NCBI RefSeq assembly: GCF_012524165.2
Contig: NZ_JABACJ020000012.1
Span: 1 to 64,000, forward strand
Length of the DNA: 64,000 nucleotides
Source of the DNA: Faecalicatena faecalis
Lineage (GTDB): Bacteria; Bacillota; Clostridia; Lachnospirales; Lachnospiraceae
Reading direction: 5' to 3'
Below are positions 51,574 through 60,592 of the stretch, piece by piece. The first letter of the stretch is position 1, and each line of letters opens with the position of its first letter. Both the position numbers and the translations under genes were made by a program. Under the pieces are notes generated by a model. It saw nothing but the letters and a program-made list of their open reading frames with translations, was not told where the DNA came from and ran no database searches.

Positions 51574-51603
51574 TTGAAGTTCTCATAGGAAATGTTATAT
51601 AAT
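51574..51603 (+). promoter_or_regulatory. Promoter of the B12-binding radical SAM gene
   Basis: TTGAAG (51574-51579) and TATAAT (51598-51603) are spaced 18 bp, diverging from the tetR promoter. Confidence 0.65.
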
Positions 51604-51731
51604 ATGTAGGATTGTATATGACCGATAGGTCTGCAAAGAAAGTAAACACTCATGCAGGTTGGAAAGACAGCTTATTAACTTCAGAAAGGCCTTCGGAATT
51701 TGCTGAATATACAGAAAGCGAAAGGAATCAT

Positions 51732-53597
51732 ATGAGAAAACTAGCTTTAAGTGATGAAATATTATTAAGTATTGAAAAACCGGCCCGTTACATTGGGAAT
51801 GAGTTCAATTCGGTGATGAAAGATAAGGATAAGGTGGAAGTTCGCTTTGCCATGGCTTTCCCGGACGTGTACGAGATCGGTATGTCGCATCTTGGAATCC
51901 AGATTTTATATGATATGTTCAACCGTCGTGAGGATGTCTGGTGCGAGAGGGTATATTCCCCTTGGGTAGATCTGGATAAGGTGATGAGAGAGCAGAAGAT
52001 TCCTCTCTTTGCCCTGGAATCGCAGGAGGCGGTCCGGGCGTTTGATTTTCTTGGAATCACCATCCAATATGAGATGTGTTATACAAATATTCTTCAGCTT
52101 TTGGACCTGTCACAGATTCCAATGTATGCAAAGAATCGGACCTGGGAGGATCCAATCGTGATCGGAGGTGGGCCATGTACTTATAACCCAGAGCCTTTGG
52201 CAGAATTCTTTGATATCTTTTATATTGGGGAAGGGGAGAAGGTCTATGATGAGCTTCTTGACCTTTATAAATCAAGCCGGGCAAAAGGCGTAAGCAGAGA
52301 GGAATTCCTCCTCAAGGCCGCTAACATTGAGGGGCTTTATGTACCGATGTTCTATGAACCGAAGTATCATGAGGACGGCACTTTAAAGTCTTTTGGACCA
52401 GTCCGGGAGGGAGTTCCCTCTACTATTAAGAAACAAATCGTAAAGGATGTGACGAATGCCGTTTATCCAGAAGCACCTGTAGTGCCTTTTATTAAGGCGA
52501 CACAGGACCGAGTCGTTTTAGAAATACAAAGAGGCTGTATCCGTGGGTGCAGGTTCTGCCAGGCGGGAATGTTGTATCGTCCGACAAGAGAACGAGATGT
52601 TGAGACCTTGAAGGAATATGCAAAGACTATGCTGAAGAATACGGGGCATGAAGAGATATCCCTAAGCTCCTTAAGTTCTAGTGATTACTCTCAACTGAAA
52701 GAGCTGGTAGACTTTTTGATCAAGGAATTTAAGGGGGAGGGAATTAACATTTCTCTGCCTTCTCTGCGAATCGATGCGTTTTCTCTGGATGTGATGAGCC
52801 AGGTGCAGGATATCCGCAAGAGCAGTCTGACCTTCGCACCGGAAGCAGGTTCACAGCGTCTGCGGGATGTCATTAATAAAGGCTTGACAGAGGAAATCAT
52901 CCTTGAGGGTGCAGGACAGGCCTTCGAGGGCGGCTGGTCTAAGGTGAAATTGTATTTCATGCTGGGACTTCCTACGGAGACCGAGGAGGATATGAAGGAC
53001 ATCGCGAGGCTTGCCGATAAGATTGCAAGAAGATATTATGAAATTCCGAAGGAAGAACGACATGGAAAATGCCAGATCACAGCAAGTTCCTCCTTTTTTG
53101 TACCGAAACCTTTTACCCCTTTCCAATGGGCATCCATGTATACATGTGAGGAATATATCCGCCGCGCCTGCATTGTGAAGCATGAATTCCAGGAACAACT
53201 GAATAGAAAAAGTCTGAAATATAACTGGCATGAAGCAGATGTCACGGTATTGGAAGGTGTGTTTGCCCGCGGAGACAGAAGAGTTGGAAAAGTAATTGAA
53301 GAAGCCTACAGGTTAGGCTGTCTCTACGATGCATGGACAGAGACCTTCCACAACGAACCATGGATGGAGGCATTCGCCAATACAGGAGTAGATATCGAAT
53401 TCTACACGACCCGCAAGAGAGAATTGGACGAGCTGCTTCCTTGGGATTTTATTGATATTGGGGTCAGTAAGAATTTCCTCAAACGAGAATGGGAGAGAGC
53501 GATGGAAGGGACCGTGACGCCGAACTGCAGAGTTCAGTGTTCTGGCTGCGGTGCCGCACAATTTGGAGGAGGTGTCTGTTATGAAGGTAAGAATTAA
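51732..53597 (+). CDS. B12-binding radical SAM protein (TIGR03960 type)
   Basis: Radical SAM enzyme of 621 aa with unknown reaction. The N-terminal half is a B12-binding-like domain (MSHLGIQILYDMFNRR, VIGGGPCTYNPEPLAEF), and the SAM cluster motif is RGCIRGCRFCQAG (CX3CX2C). It ends with CSGCGAAQFGGGVC. It starts MRKLALSDEILLSIEKPARY, as is usual for the family, so ATG 51732 (AAAGGA upstream) is preferred over the in-frame TTG at 51612. The DUF2344 gene overlaps its end by 17 bp, and the pair with an RNase E/G gene is conserved in Clostridia. Confidence 0.92.
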   Translation: MRKLALSDEILLSIEKPARYIGNEFNSVMKDKDKVEVRFAMAFPDVYEIGMSHLGIQILYDMFNRREDVWCERVYSPWVDLDKVMREQKIPLFALESQEAVRAFDFLGITIQYEMCYTNILQLLDLSQIPMYAKNRTWEDPIVIGGGPCTYNPEPLAEFFDIFYIGEGEKVYDELLDLYKSSRAKGVSREEFLLKAANIEGLYVPMFYEPKYHEDGTLKSFGPVREGVPSTIKKQIVKDVTNAVYPEAPVVPFIKATQDRVVLEIQRGCIRGCRFCQAGMLYRPTRERDVETLKEYAKTMLKNTGHEEISLSSLSSSDYSQLKELVDFLIKEFKGEGINISLPSLRIDAFSLDVMSQVQDIRKSSLTFAPEAGSQRLRDVINKGLTEEIILEGAGQAFEGGWSKVKLYFMLGLPTETEEDMKDIARLADKIARRYYEIPKEERHGKCQITASSSFFVPKPFTPFQWASMYTCEEYIRRACIVKHEFQEQLNRKSLKYNWHEADVTVLEGVFARGDRRVGKVIEEAYRLGCLYDAWTETFHNEPWMEAFANTGVDIEFYTTRKRELDELLPWDFIDIGVSKNFLKREWERAMEGTVTPNCRVQCSGCGAAQFGGGVCYEGKN

Positions 53598-54366
53598 ATT
53601 CAGAAAATATGGTGCATTAAAATTTATCGGACATCTTGATGTAATGCGTTTCTTTCAGAAGGCTATGAGACGGGCAGAGATACCGATAGCCTTTACGGGA
53701 GGGTATAGTCCTCATATGATTATGTCTTTTGCTAATCCACTTGGAATCGGTCTCACAAGCGATGGAGAATATTTTGATATTGAGTTAAAAGAGCCGATTT
53801 CCAGTGAGGCTGCTGTGCGGCAGTTGAACCAGGTCATGGTGGAGGGAATCGAGGTATTAAGCTTCCGCCAGATCGCGGAGGAAAAGAAGATGACAGGCAT
53901 GGCAATCGTTGCCGCCGCCGATTACCGGACGACTCTGGTCAAAGGCGAATTTCCGGAAAACTGGCTGGATAGAGCTAAGGAGTTCATTGCACAGCCTGAA
54001 ATCCGTATCATGAAGCAGACAAAGCGCAGTGAGAAGGAAGTAGATATCAAACCGATGATATATCAGTTCAGACCGGTGGAGGAAAATGGAGGACAGATCA
54101 CCTTCTATATGCAGGTGGCATCCGGGAGTGTTGAGAATCTGAAACCAGGACTTGTCATGGAGGCTCTTTGCGGGTATATGGGAATCAATCCAGAAGAGGT
54201 CTCTTTTGCCTGTCACCGTCTGGAAATGTATGCAGATACAGGTGTAGATGGAACACGTCAATTGGTCAGCCTGGAGAATCTGGGAACAGAGATACCCCAA
54301 ACGCCTGAAAAAGGTACCCAATGTACACAGATGTCGGGAACAGAAACGGAGATGGAACCAGCATGA
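53581..54366 (+). CDS. DUF2344 / TIGR03936 radical SAM-associated protein
   Basis: Protein of 261 aa that always accompanies the B12-binding radical SAM protein, sometimes fused to it. It starts MKVRIKFRKYGALKFIGHLD and includes GYSPHMIMSFANPLGIGLTS, the family signature. The C-terminal 30 residues are polar and probably disordered. The reaction is unknown. ATG 53581 has GGAGGAGG upstream. It overlaps the next gene by 4 bp (ATGA). Confidence 0.9.
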   Translation: MKVRIKFRKYGALKFIGHLDVMRFFQKAMRRAEIPIAFTGGYSPHMIMSFANPLGIGLTSDGEYFDIELKEPISSEAAVRQLNQVMVEGIEVLSFRQIAEEKKMTGMAIVAAADYRTTLVKGEFPENWLDRAKEFIAQPEIRIMKQTKRSEKEVDIKPMIYQFRPVEENGGQITFYMQVASGSVENLKPGLVMEALCGYMGINPEEVSFACHRLEMYADTGVDGTRQLVSLENLGTEIPQTPEKGTQCTQMSGTETEMEPA

Positions 54367-55559
54367 TTTCACGGAAGATCCTTATGATGGAAGAGGACAG
54401 CAAAATTTGGATGTTTCTTATGGAAGATGATGAGATTGTAGAAATCCATTGTGAACCTGCAGATACAAGCCGAACCACCCGCCATGTCCTGGGGAATATA
54501 TATGTTGGAAAAGTAAAGAATATTGTAGCTAATATTGGGGCCGCTTTCATTGAAATTGAGAGCGGCGTCGAATGCTACTATGATATGAGCCAGGCTGCAA
54601 ATGCTGTATTCACGCATAAAATTGGGAAAAAACCGCTTTGCATTGGAGATGAACTGGTCGTTCAGATCAGCAAGGAGGCGGTGAAGACCAAAGTCCCCAC
54701 GGTAAGCAGTAATCTAAGCTTTACAGGGCGGTATGCAATCCTGACCACAGGAAACACCCGGATAGGGACATCTGGAAAGCTGCCTAAGTCAGTCCGGGAA
54801 GACTTAAAGGAACGTTTAAAACCGCTGAAAAATGAAGAATACGGACTGATCATCCGCACAAATGCAAAAGATGCGGATTTTTCTGCTGTTCTTAAGGAAA
54901 TCAAAGAATTAGAAGAAAATTACTATGAACTTCGTAAGAATGCAGGTACGAGAACCTGTTTTTCATGTCTTCTGCAGGCACCTCCTGCATATATTACGGA
55001 TTTGAAAAACGTGTATACTGAAGGATTGACAGAGATTGTGATAGAAGGTCAAAAGCTTTATGAGCAGGTTCGGGATTACTATGAGAAGGAACAGCCGGAA
55101 GATCTGGATAAGCTCAGGTGTTACACCAATGCTGACCTTCCCCTTTCTAAGCTGTACAGTACCAAAACGGTGCTAGACCGCGCTTTGGGGCAGAGAGTAT
55201 GGCTGAAGAACGGTGCTTATCTTGTAATCCAGTATACTGAAGCTCTGACGGTGATCGATGTCAACTCCGGCAAATGTATTGCAAAGAAAAATCCAACGGA
55301 TACTTATCTTAAAATCAACCTTGAGGCCGCAAAGGAGGTTGCAAAACAGATGCGTCTTCGCAATCTGTCTGGAATTGTAATCGTAGATTTTATCAATCTG
55401 GACGATGAAGAGGCCGAAAAGGAATTATTAAAAGCACTGCGCCAGTTCCTTGCGAAAGATCCTATTCAGTCTACCCTGGTGGATGTGACAGGACTGCAGT
55501 TAGTTGAACTGACACGGAAAAAGGTGCGCAGACCTTTACATGAAAGCTTGGCAGAGTAG
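54363..55559 (+). CDS. rng: RNase E/G family ribonuclease, short form
   Basis: Endoribonuclease of the RNase E/G family (398 aa). The S1 domain is at about 38-115 (GNIYVGKVKNIVANIGAAFI), then the RNase H-like and DNase I-like catalytic parts, with TVIDVNSGK and IVIVDFINLDD carrying the metal Asp residues. It ends at ELTRKKVRRPLHESLAE, just before the point where E. coli RNase G has its CPxC Zn-link. The stop is inside a hairpin. ATG 54363 overlaps the upstream stop. Confidence 0.9.
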   Translation: MISRKILMMEEDSKIWMFLMEDDEIVEIHCEPADTSRTTRHVLGNIYVGKVKNIVANIGAAFIEIESGVECYYDMSQAANAVFTHKIGKKPLCIGDELVVQISKEAVKTKVPTVSSNLSFTGRYAILTTGNTRIGTSGKLPKSVREDLKERLKPLKNEEYGLIIRTNAKDADFSAVLKEIKELEENYYELRKNAGTRTCFSCLLQAPPAYITDLKNVYTEGLTEIVIEGQKLYEQVRDYYEKEQPEDLDKLRCYTNADLPLSKLYSTKTVLDRALGQRVWLKNGAYLVIQYTEALTVIDVNSGKCIAKKNPTDTYLKINLEAAKEVAKQMRLRNLSGIVIVDFINLDDEEAEKELLKALRQFLAKDPIQSTLVDVTGLQLVELTRKKVRRPLHESLAE

Positions 55560-55574
55560 CAGCATTACTCTGCC
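55550..55574 (+). terminator. Hairpin overlapping the rng stop codon
   Basis: GGCAGAGTA (55550-55558) pairs with TACTCTGCC (55566-55574), with a 7-nt loop. The stop codon TAG (55557-55559) is in the left arm. A/T-rich DNA follows but the T-run is interrupted. Confidence 0.6.
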
Positions 55575-55930
55575 AAAAGCTTATATTTTTTGTTTATTTT
55601 ATATTGTATACAATAATACAATTTATGTTATTACATGTGGTTTAATCAGAGAAATAGAAAAGATAGAGAAGAAATATTGTATATATGTATACAATGTAAA
55701 AAACGCTATTATTTCTCTGTGGGAAGTAATGGAAAACAGAAAAAATATATTGTATAATTGTATACATCATGAATTATGTGTTATTTCTGTGTTATAATTG
55801 CTTCTGACAGATGATATTTCACATAGGAATTCTATAATATCTATCGTAAAAGTAAAGAAAGTCCTTTGGGTAAAGAGTGAAGGATGCGAAATTCAAAAGG
55901 AATTCAAAAAAAGAAAGGATATCTAGTACA
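55575..55930. other. AT-rich intergenic region, no convincing gene
   Basis: About 350 bp of AT-rich sequence between rng and the SPL-type gene. It holds the GTATAC palindromes listed separately and an extended -10 element TGTTATAAT at 55790-55798 that could start the next transcript. An open frame overlapping the rng end (55540-55797) has no ribosome-binding site and odd composition, so I do not call it a gene. Confidence 0.6.
55602..55767. repeat. Cluster of GTATAC-centred palindromes
   Basis: Three copies: TATTGTATACAATA (55602-55615, perfect palindrome), ATTGTATA-TATG-TATACAAT (55676-55695, perfect arms) and ATTGTATA-ATTGTATACAT (55749-55767). They share the core TTGTATAC. They look like operator sites of a GntR- or similar type regulator. 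Confidence 0.6.
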
Positions 55931-56824
55931 ATGGAATATATTCCGGCAAAGACGATTATTACACGTTCCAAGAGACCAGAGTATTGGTTTGGAACGGAGT
56001 ATAATATGAATATATATAAAGGATGCTGCCATGGATGTATATATTGTGACAGTCGTTCGAATTGTTATGGTGTGGAGGCGTTCGATACAGTGCGGGCAAA
56101 AGAAAATGCATTGGAGATTATTCGGGACGAGCTGCGCAGAAAGACCAAACGCGGAGTGATTGCAACAGGAGCAATGAGCGACCCGTATAATCCTTTTGAG
56201 GAAAAGCTGCTTCTGACTCGTCATGCGCTGGAACTATGCAATGCATTTGAATTTGGGGTTGCGATTGCAACAAAAAGCACACTTTTAGAGCGGGATATCG
56301 ATGTACTGTGTGATATCAAGGAGCATTCTCCCGTTTTATGTAAAGTCACAATTACTACCTGCGACGATTCTCTTGCCAAGAAGCTGGAGCCGGGCGTGAA
56401 TCCATCATCTGAGCGTTTTGAATTAATCCGAAAGCTTTCCAAAAAGGGGATTTATACAGGAATCCTTTTGATGCCCGTGCTTCCATATATCGAGGATAGC
56501 GACGAAAATATACGAGGAATCATCCATGAGGCGAAAGAGGCGGGAGCTAGATTTATTTACCCTGCATTTGGTGTCACATTACGGGAAAACCAGAGGGAAT
56601 GGTATTATGAAAAACTAAATCAAATATTCCCGGGAGAAGGACTTGTTGAAAAATATCAGAAGAGATTTGGAACGATGTATGAATGCAGAAGTCAAAGGGC
56701 CAGGCAGCTTTGGAAGATGTTCTCAGAAGAATGTCAGAAGGCAGGAATCCTTTATAATATGAAGGATATCATCTCAAGCTATAAACGTCCCTATCAAATA
56801 GAGCAGCTCAGCCTGTTTGATTGA
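55931..56824 (+). CDS. SPL family radical SAM protein
   Basis: Radical SAM protein of 297 aa related to spore photoproduct lyase and to Rv2578c-like proteins. The cluster motif is CCHGCIYCDSRS (CX3CX2C), preceded by NMNIYKGC. It is followed by KRGVIATGAMSDPYNPFEE, typical of the group. Repair of spore photoproduct is not established for this subgroup. ATG 55931 begins MEYIPAKTIITRSK, the usual start; GAAAGGA lies about 12 nt upstream. The in-frame GTG at 55877 gives an unlikely N-terminus. Confidence 0.87.
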   Translation: MEYIPAKTIITRSKRPEYWFGTEYNMNIYKGCCHGCIYCDSRSNCYGVEAFDTVRAKENALEIIRDELRRKTKRGVIATGAMSDPYNPFEEKLLLTRHALELCNAFEFGVAIATKSTLLERDIDVLCDIKEHSPVLCKVTITTCDDSLAKKLEPGVNPSSERFELIRKLSKKGIYTGILLMPVLPYIEDSDENIRGIIHEAKEAGARFIYPAFGVTLRENQREWYYEKLNQIFPGEGLVEKYQKRFGTMYECRSQRARQLWKMFSEECQKAGILYNMKDIISSYKRPYQIEQLSLFD

Positions 56825-56875
56825 TTTGAAAATGCTTAGACTTTACACTGGAAAAGAATCAAGGAGGAGAACCAT

Positions 56876-57355
56876 ATGAGTAAAAAGGAGTTAAAAACGA
56901 ATGCAATGCGTATCCTCGACCGGATGAAAATTCCTTATGAATATGAGACTTATGAATGTGAACAGTTCATCGATGGGATTACGGTCGCAGACAAGGCAGG
57001 CTTACCCCATGAAGAGGTGTATAAGACACTTGTCACAACAGGGAAAAGCGGTGGACATTATGTATTTGTAATTCCAATCGAGGCAGAGCTGGATTTAAAG
57101 AAAGCGGCAAAAGCAGTAGGAGAGAAGTCGCTTGAAATGCTTCCGGTAAGAGAAATCACAACTGTGACTGGATATGTCAGGGGCGGCTGTACGGCGGTGG
57201 GAATGAAAAAAGCTTTTCCTACTATTATAAATGAAACGGCACAGTGTTTGGAATACATGTATGTCAGTGGCGGGAAACTGGGGATGCAGTTAAAGCTTGA
57301 ACCGGAGGGGTTGAAAAAAGCATCCAATGCAGAGTATGCAGATGTCATTTTCTGA
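56876..57355 (+). CDS. ybaK: Cys-tRNA(Pro)/Cys-tRNA(Cys) deacylase YbaK
   Basis: Editing protein (159 aa) that removes Cys wrongly attached to tRNA(Pro). YbaK/EbsC features are KTNAMRILDRMKIPYEYETY at the start, EEVYKTLVTTGKSGGHYVFVIP with the key Lys, and YVRGGCTAVGMKK. AAGGAGGAG lies before the ATG. Length is standard. Confidence 0.94.
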   Translation: MSKKELKTNAMRILDRMKIPYEYETYECEQFIDGITVADKAGLPHEEVYKTLVTTGKSGGHYVFVIPIEAELDLKKAAKAVGEKSLEMLPVREITTVTGYVRGGCTAVGMKKAFPTIINETAQCLEYMYVSGGKLGMQLKLEPEGLKKASNAEYADVIF

Positions 57356-57506
57356 TGAGATAAGGAAACAGGGATATCCGGTACTTCCTGGTTTTTATGC
57401 AGACAGAAGATAGCAAATTTGCAGAAATGCATATTGATAAGAAAAATATCCTATTAAAAATGCAGGATTTCTTGTCGAAAAGTGCAAAAAAATCAAGAAT
57501 AAGAGA

Positions 57507-57535
57507 TTTACAAGCAGTTGCCAGTGAGGTATAAT
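57507..57535 (+). promoter_or_regulatory. Aspartate kinase promoter
   Basis: TTTACA (57507-57512) and TATAAT (57530-57535) are spaced 17 bp. The leader has a small AAAGGG/CCCTTT hairpin (about 57564-57579); no lysine riboswitch is seen. Confidence 0.7.
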
Positions 57536-57603
57536 AATGTACCGAGAACGCATAAAAACAAAAAAGGGATTCCCCTTTATTAGGAATATTGGAGGAAAGA
57601 GGA

Positions 57604-58923
57604 ATGAAAAAAGTAGTAAAATTTGGCGGAAGTTCTTTGGCAAGTGCTGAACAGTTCAAAAAGGTCGGGGAAATCATACGCTCTGACGCATCCAGAAGAT
57701 ATGTAGTGCCGTCCGCACCGGGAAAGCGGTTTTCTAATGATACGAAAGTGACGGACATGCTTTATAGCTGTTACGGTGCAGCAATCAAAGAAAAGAATTT
57801 TACAGATCTGCTTTCTGATATCCATGACAGATATAAAGAAATCATCAAAGGATTAGATCTGACTCTTTCCCTGGATAAAGATTTTGAAGTGATCCGGGAG
57901 AATTTCGGTAAAAAGGCCGGCAGAGATTATGCAGCATCAAGAGGTGAATATTTAAACGGTAAGATCATGGCAGCATATTTAGGCTTCACATTCGTAGATG
58001 CTGCCGAGGTGATCCGCTTCAATGAGGATGGATCATTCAATGATGAACTGACCAACAAGCTTCTTGCAGAGCGGCTTGAGAAAGAGGAATACGCAGTAAT
58101 CCCCGGGTTTTATGGTGCAAAAGAAAATGGGAGCGTTGTGACATTCTCAAGAGGCGGCTCTGATGTGACAGGATCCCTGGTGGCACTGGCAGTGTCTGCT
58201 GACTTATACGAGAACTGGACAGATGTTTCTGGGTTCCTGATTGCAGACCCGCGTATCGTAAAGAATCCGAAGTCCATCGAGACGATTACATACAGAGAGC
58301 TGCGGGAGCTTTCCTATATGGGGGCAAGTGTGCTTCATGAGGATGCTATTTTCCCGGTCAGAAAAGCAGGAATCCCGATCAATATCCGCAATACGAACGC
58401 ACCACAGGATAAAGGAACATTGATCGTAGAAGGCACCTGCAGACAGCCGAAATATACGATCACCGGAATCGCTGGGACGGATGGGTTTGCTTCTATTACA
58501 GTGGAGAAAGCCATGATGAACTCTGAGATTGGCTTTTGCCGTAAGGTATTGCAGGTATTCGAGGAGAATGAGGTCTCTATCGAGCATATGCCGTCCGGGA
58601 TTGATACGATGACGATTTTTGTCCATAAAGACGAGTTCGAGGAAAAGGAACAACAGGTCCTCGCAGGAATCCATAAGGCGGTCGATCCAGACCACATCGA
58701 ACTGGAGTCTGATCTGGCACTAATCGCTATTGTAGGACGCGGCATGAGGGCGACCCGCGGAACAGCTGGAAGAATCTTTTCGGCACTGGCACATGCCCAT
58801 ATCAATGTCAAGATGATCGACCAGGGCTCAAGCGAGCTCAATATCATTGTCGGCGTCAGACATGATGATTTTAAGAATGCGATCCGCGCATTATACGAGA
58901 TTTTTGTTTTGACACAAATATAA
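57604..58923 (+). CDS. lysC: Aspartate kinase
   Basis: First step of the aspartate family pathway (439 aa). It starts MKKVVKFGGSSLASAEQFKK, has the phosphate-binding and aspartate-binding motifs (SRGGSDVTGSLVALAVSADL, NWTDVSGFLIADPRIV), then two C-terminal ACT domains (about 300-439) for feedback control. ATG 57604 has GGAGGAAAGAGGA upstream; the in-frame start at 57589 overlaps it. Which amino acid inhibits it cannot be read. Confidence 0.93.
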   Translation: MKKVVKFGGSSLASAEQFKKVGEIIRSDASRRYVVPSAPGKRFSNDTKVTDMLYSCYGAAIKEKNFTDLLSDIHDRYKEIIKGLDLTLSLDKDFEVIRENFGKKAGRDYAASRGEYLNGKIMAAYLGFTFVDAAEVIRFNEDGSFNDELTNKLLAERLEKEEYAVIPGFYGAKENGSVVTFSRGGSDVTGSLVALAVSADLYENWTDVSGFLIADPRIVKNPKSIETITYRELRELSYMGASVLHEDAIFPVRKAGIPINIRNTNAPQDKGTLIVEGTCRQPKYTITGIAGTDGFASITVEKAMMNSEIGFCRKVLQVFEENEVSIEHMPSGIDTMTIFVHKDEFEEKEQQVLAGIHKAVDPDHIELESDLALIAIVGRGMRATRGTAGRIFSALAHAHINVKMIDQGSSELNIIVGVRHDDFKNAIRALYEIFVLTQI

Positions 58924-58946
58924 AAGAGGAAGGTATTTAACTGATT

Positions 58947-59360
58947 ATGAACATTTTGTTCTTCTTAAAACCGAAGATTGAGGTAGCTTACATATATGAT
59001 GACTGTACACTGCGTCAGGTCCTGGAGACCATGGAATATCACAAATATGCGTCTATCCCGATGCTGAATAGGGAGGGCGAGTTTGTCGGAACAATCACAG
59101 AGGGAGATTTGCTCTGGGGAATCAAAGATTATAAAGACTTGAATCTCAAAGGAGCAGAGAATATCTTTATCCGTGATTTCCCGCGCAAAGCGAAATTCGA
59201 CGTTGTTGCTGCTGACGCGGATATGGAGGACCTTGTAAAAAAGGCGATGAACCAGAACTTTGTTCCGGTGGTGGATGATCAGAATAAATTTATCGGAATC
59301 ATTACACGCCGCAGTATCATTGAATACTGCTATGATAAGCTGAATGACTGTGACAAATAA
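58947..59360 (+). CDS. CBS domain-containing protein
   Basis: Protein of 137 aa with two CBS domains (about 10-60 and 75-135) that together can bind adenine nucleotides. Typical stretches are YASIPMLNREGEFVGTITEGD and FVPVVDDQNKFIGIITRRSI. No catalytic domain is attached. It lies 23 bp after aspartate kinase, so they may be cotranscribed, and a sensor role is inferred only from the domain type. Confidence 0.85.
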   Translation: MNILFFLKPKIEVAYIYDDCTLRQVLETMEYHKYASIPMLNREGEFVGTITEGDLLWGIKDYKDLNLKGAENIFIRDFPRKAKFDVVAADADMEDLVKKAMNQNFVPVVDDQNKFIGIITRRSIIEYCYDKLNDCDK

Positions 59361-59380
59361 TAAAAAGAGGCTTTAAGGAC

Positions 59381-60166
59381 ATGATTGATTTTCATACACA
59401 TATCTTTCCTGACAAAATTGCAGGAAAGACATTGGATTTTTTGAGCGCCAGATGTAAGACGGTTCCTTTTACAAATGGAACAGCAGAAGGTTTAAGGGAG
59501 TCTGCCAGGAATTCCGGCGTAGATGTATCGATAGCGCTTCCAGTGGTGACGAATCCCGGGCAATTCGAAAGTATCAACCGGTTTGCGGCACAATTTCTGG
59601 AAGGGGAGATTCTCTCTTTTGGAGGAATCCACCCGGAGAGCGGGGACTATAAGCGGGAATTAAAAGAACTAAAGAATATGGGCTTTCGCGGGATTAAACT
59701 GCATCCGGCCTACCAGGAGACCTTCTTCAACGATATCCGCTATAAACGGATCATCTCCTACGCATCAGAACTCGGATTTATCATATCGGTCCACGGCGGT
59801 TTTGACCCGGGATATCCTGACTGCATTTATGCGACTCCGCAGATGTCCGCAGAGGTCATTGACGAAGTGAGGCCGGAGAAATTGATTATTGCACATATGG
59901 GCGGATTCTATTGCTGGGACGATGTGGAGCGCTATCTGGTGGGCAGGGATGTTTACCTGGACACGGCGGTAGTATTCGGGAAGATCGACGATGCTCAGTT
60001 CGTTCGTATTACCCGTGGACATGGAGTCGAGAAAATCCTGTTCGCAACGGACTCTCCGTGGTCCGGTCAGGCAGAGTCGGCAGAGCATTTTGGCCGCCTC
60101 CCATTTAACGAAGATGAAAAGCGTAAAATTCTTGACGAAAATGCAAGAAAACTATTGACTTTATAA
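59381..60166 (+). CDS. Amidohydrolase-superfamily protein
   Basis: Metal-dependent hydrolase or decarboxylase (261 aa). The metal HxH is in MIDFHTHIFPD, a later His is in LHPAYQETF and IISVHGGFDPG, and the catalytic Asp is in FATDSPWSGQ near the end. This matches the amidohydrolase_2 family, whose members act on varied substrates. The last bases of the gene contain the -35 box of the rplU promoter. Confidence 0.85.
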   Translation: MIDFHTHIFPDKIAGKTLDFLSARCKTVPFTNGTAEGLRESARNSGVDVSIALPVVTNPGQFESINRFAAQFLEGEILSFGGIHPESGDYKRELKELKNMGFRGIKLHPAYQETFFNDIRYKRIISYASELGFIISVHGGFDPGYPDCIYATPQMSAEVIDEVRPEKLIIAHMGGFYCWDDVERYLVGRDVYLDTAVVFGKIDDAQFVRITRGHGVEKILFATDSPWSGQAESAEHFGRLPFNEDEKRKILDENARKLLTL

Positions 60167-60184
60167 AAATCCGTGTGCTATACT
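60155..60184 (+). promoter_or_regulatory. Promoter of the L21-Prp-L27 operon
   Basis: TTGACT (60155-60160) and TATACT (60179-60184) are spaced 18 bp. The -35 box is inside the end of the amidohydrolase gene. Confidence 0.75.
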
Positions 60185-60271
60185 ACAACGGTATGCCGCA
60201 CAATGAGGTTTTGAAGTCCTGCCGTCAGGCGGGCACCGTAATTGGCGAGTAATGATAATAGGAGGTGCCAT
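60185..60271 (+). promoter_or_regulatory. L21 leader
   Basis: The 5' leader between the promoter and rplU holds the elements of the Firmicutes L21 leader: a GGTATGCCGCA start near 60190, then a hairpin built from CTGCCGTCAGGCGGGCACCG (about 60219-60238). It is thought to be bound by L21 for self-control. The call rests on position and these motifs. Confidence 0.6.
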
Positions 60272-60580
60272 ATGTACGCAATTATAGCAACAGGTGGTAA
60301 ACAGTACAAAGTAGCCGAAGGCGATATCATTAAAGTAGAAAAACTTGGGGTAGAAGCTGGAGAGACTTATACATTTGACCAGGTACTTGCAGTGAACAAC
60401 GACAAACTTGTTGTTGGGAACCCAACAGTAGAAGGTGCAACAGTTACAGCTTCTGTAATTGGCGACGGCAAAGGTAAAAAGGTTGTCGTTTACAAGTATA
60501 AGAGAAAAACTGGATACCATAAGAAGAATGGTCACAGACAGCAGTATACTGCAGTTAAGATTGACAAGATCAATGCTTAA
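60272..60580 (+). CDS. rplU: 50S ribosomal protein L21
   Basis: Large-subunit ribosomal protein (102 aa) that binds 23S rRNA. It starts [18 protein letters not shown] and ends with [22 protein letters not shown], both diagnostic. ATG 60272 has AGGAGG upstream; an in-frame start at 60242 lies in the leader. Prp and L27 follow. Confidence 0.97.
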   Translation: MYAIIATGGKQYKVAEGDIIKVEKLGVEAGETYTFDQVLAVNNDKLVVGNPTVEGATVTASVIGDGKGKKVVVYKYKRKTGYHKKNGHRQQYTAVKIDKINA

Positions 60581-60592
60581 TCCGGTGACGAG

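Noticed and set aside
55602..55767. CRISPR-like reading of the GTATAC repeats
   Set aside because: Units are short palindromes of unequal length and spacing, with no spacer pattern and no cas genes.
55540..55797. An 85-codon frame across the AT-rich gap after rng
   Set aside because: It overlaps the rng end, has no ribosome-binding site, and its composition follows the repeats rather than a protein.
57427..57534. A 35-residue open frame before aspartate kinase
   Set aside because: No ribosome-binding site, and the aspartate kinase -10 box overlaps its stop codon.
57356..57603. Lysine riboswitch before aspartate kinase
   Set aside because: After the promoter only about 60 nt of leader remain, far too short for the element.
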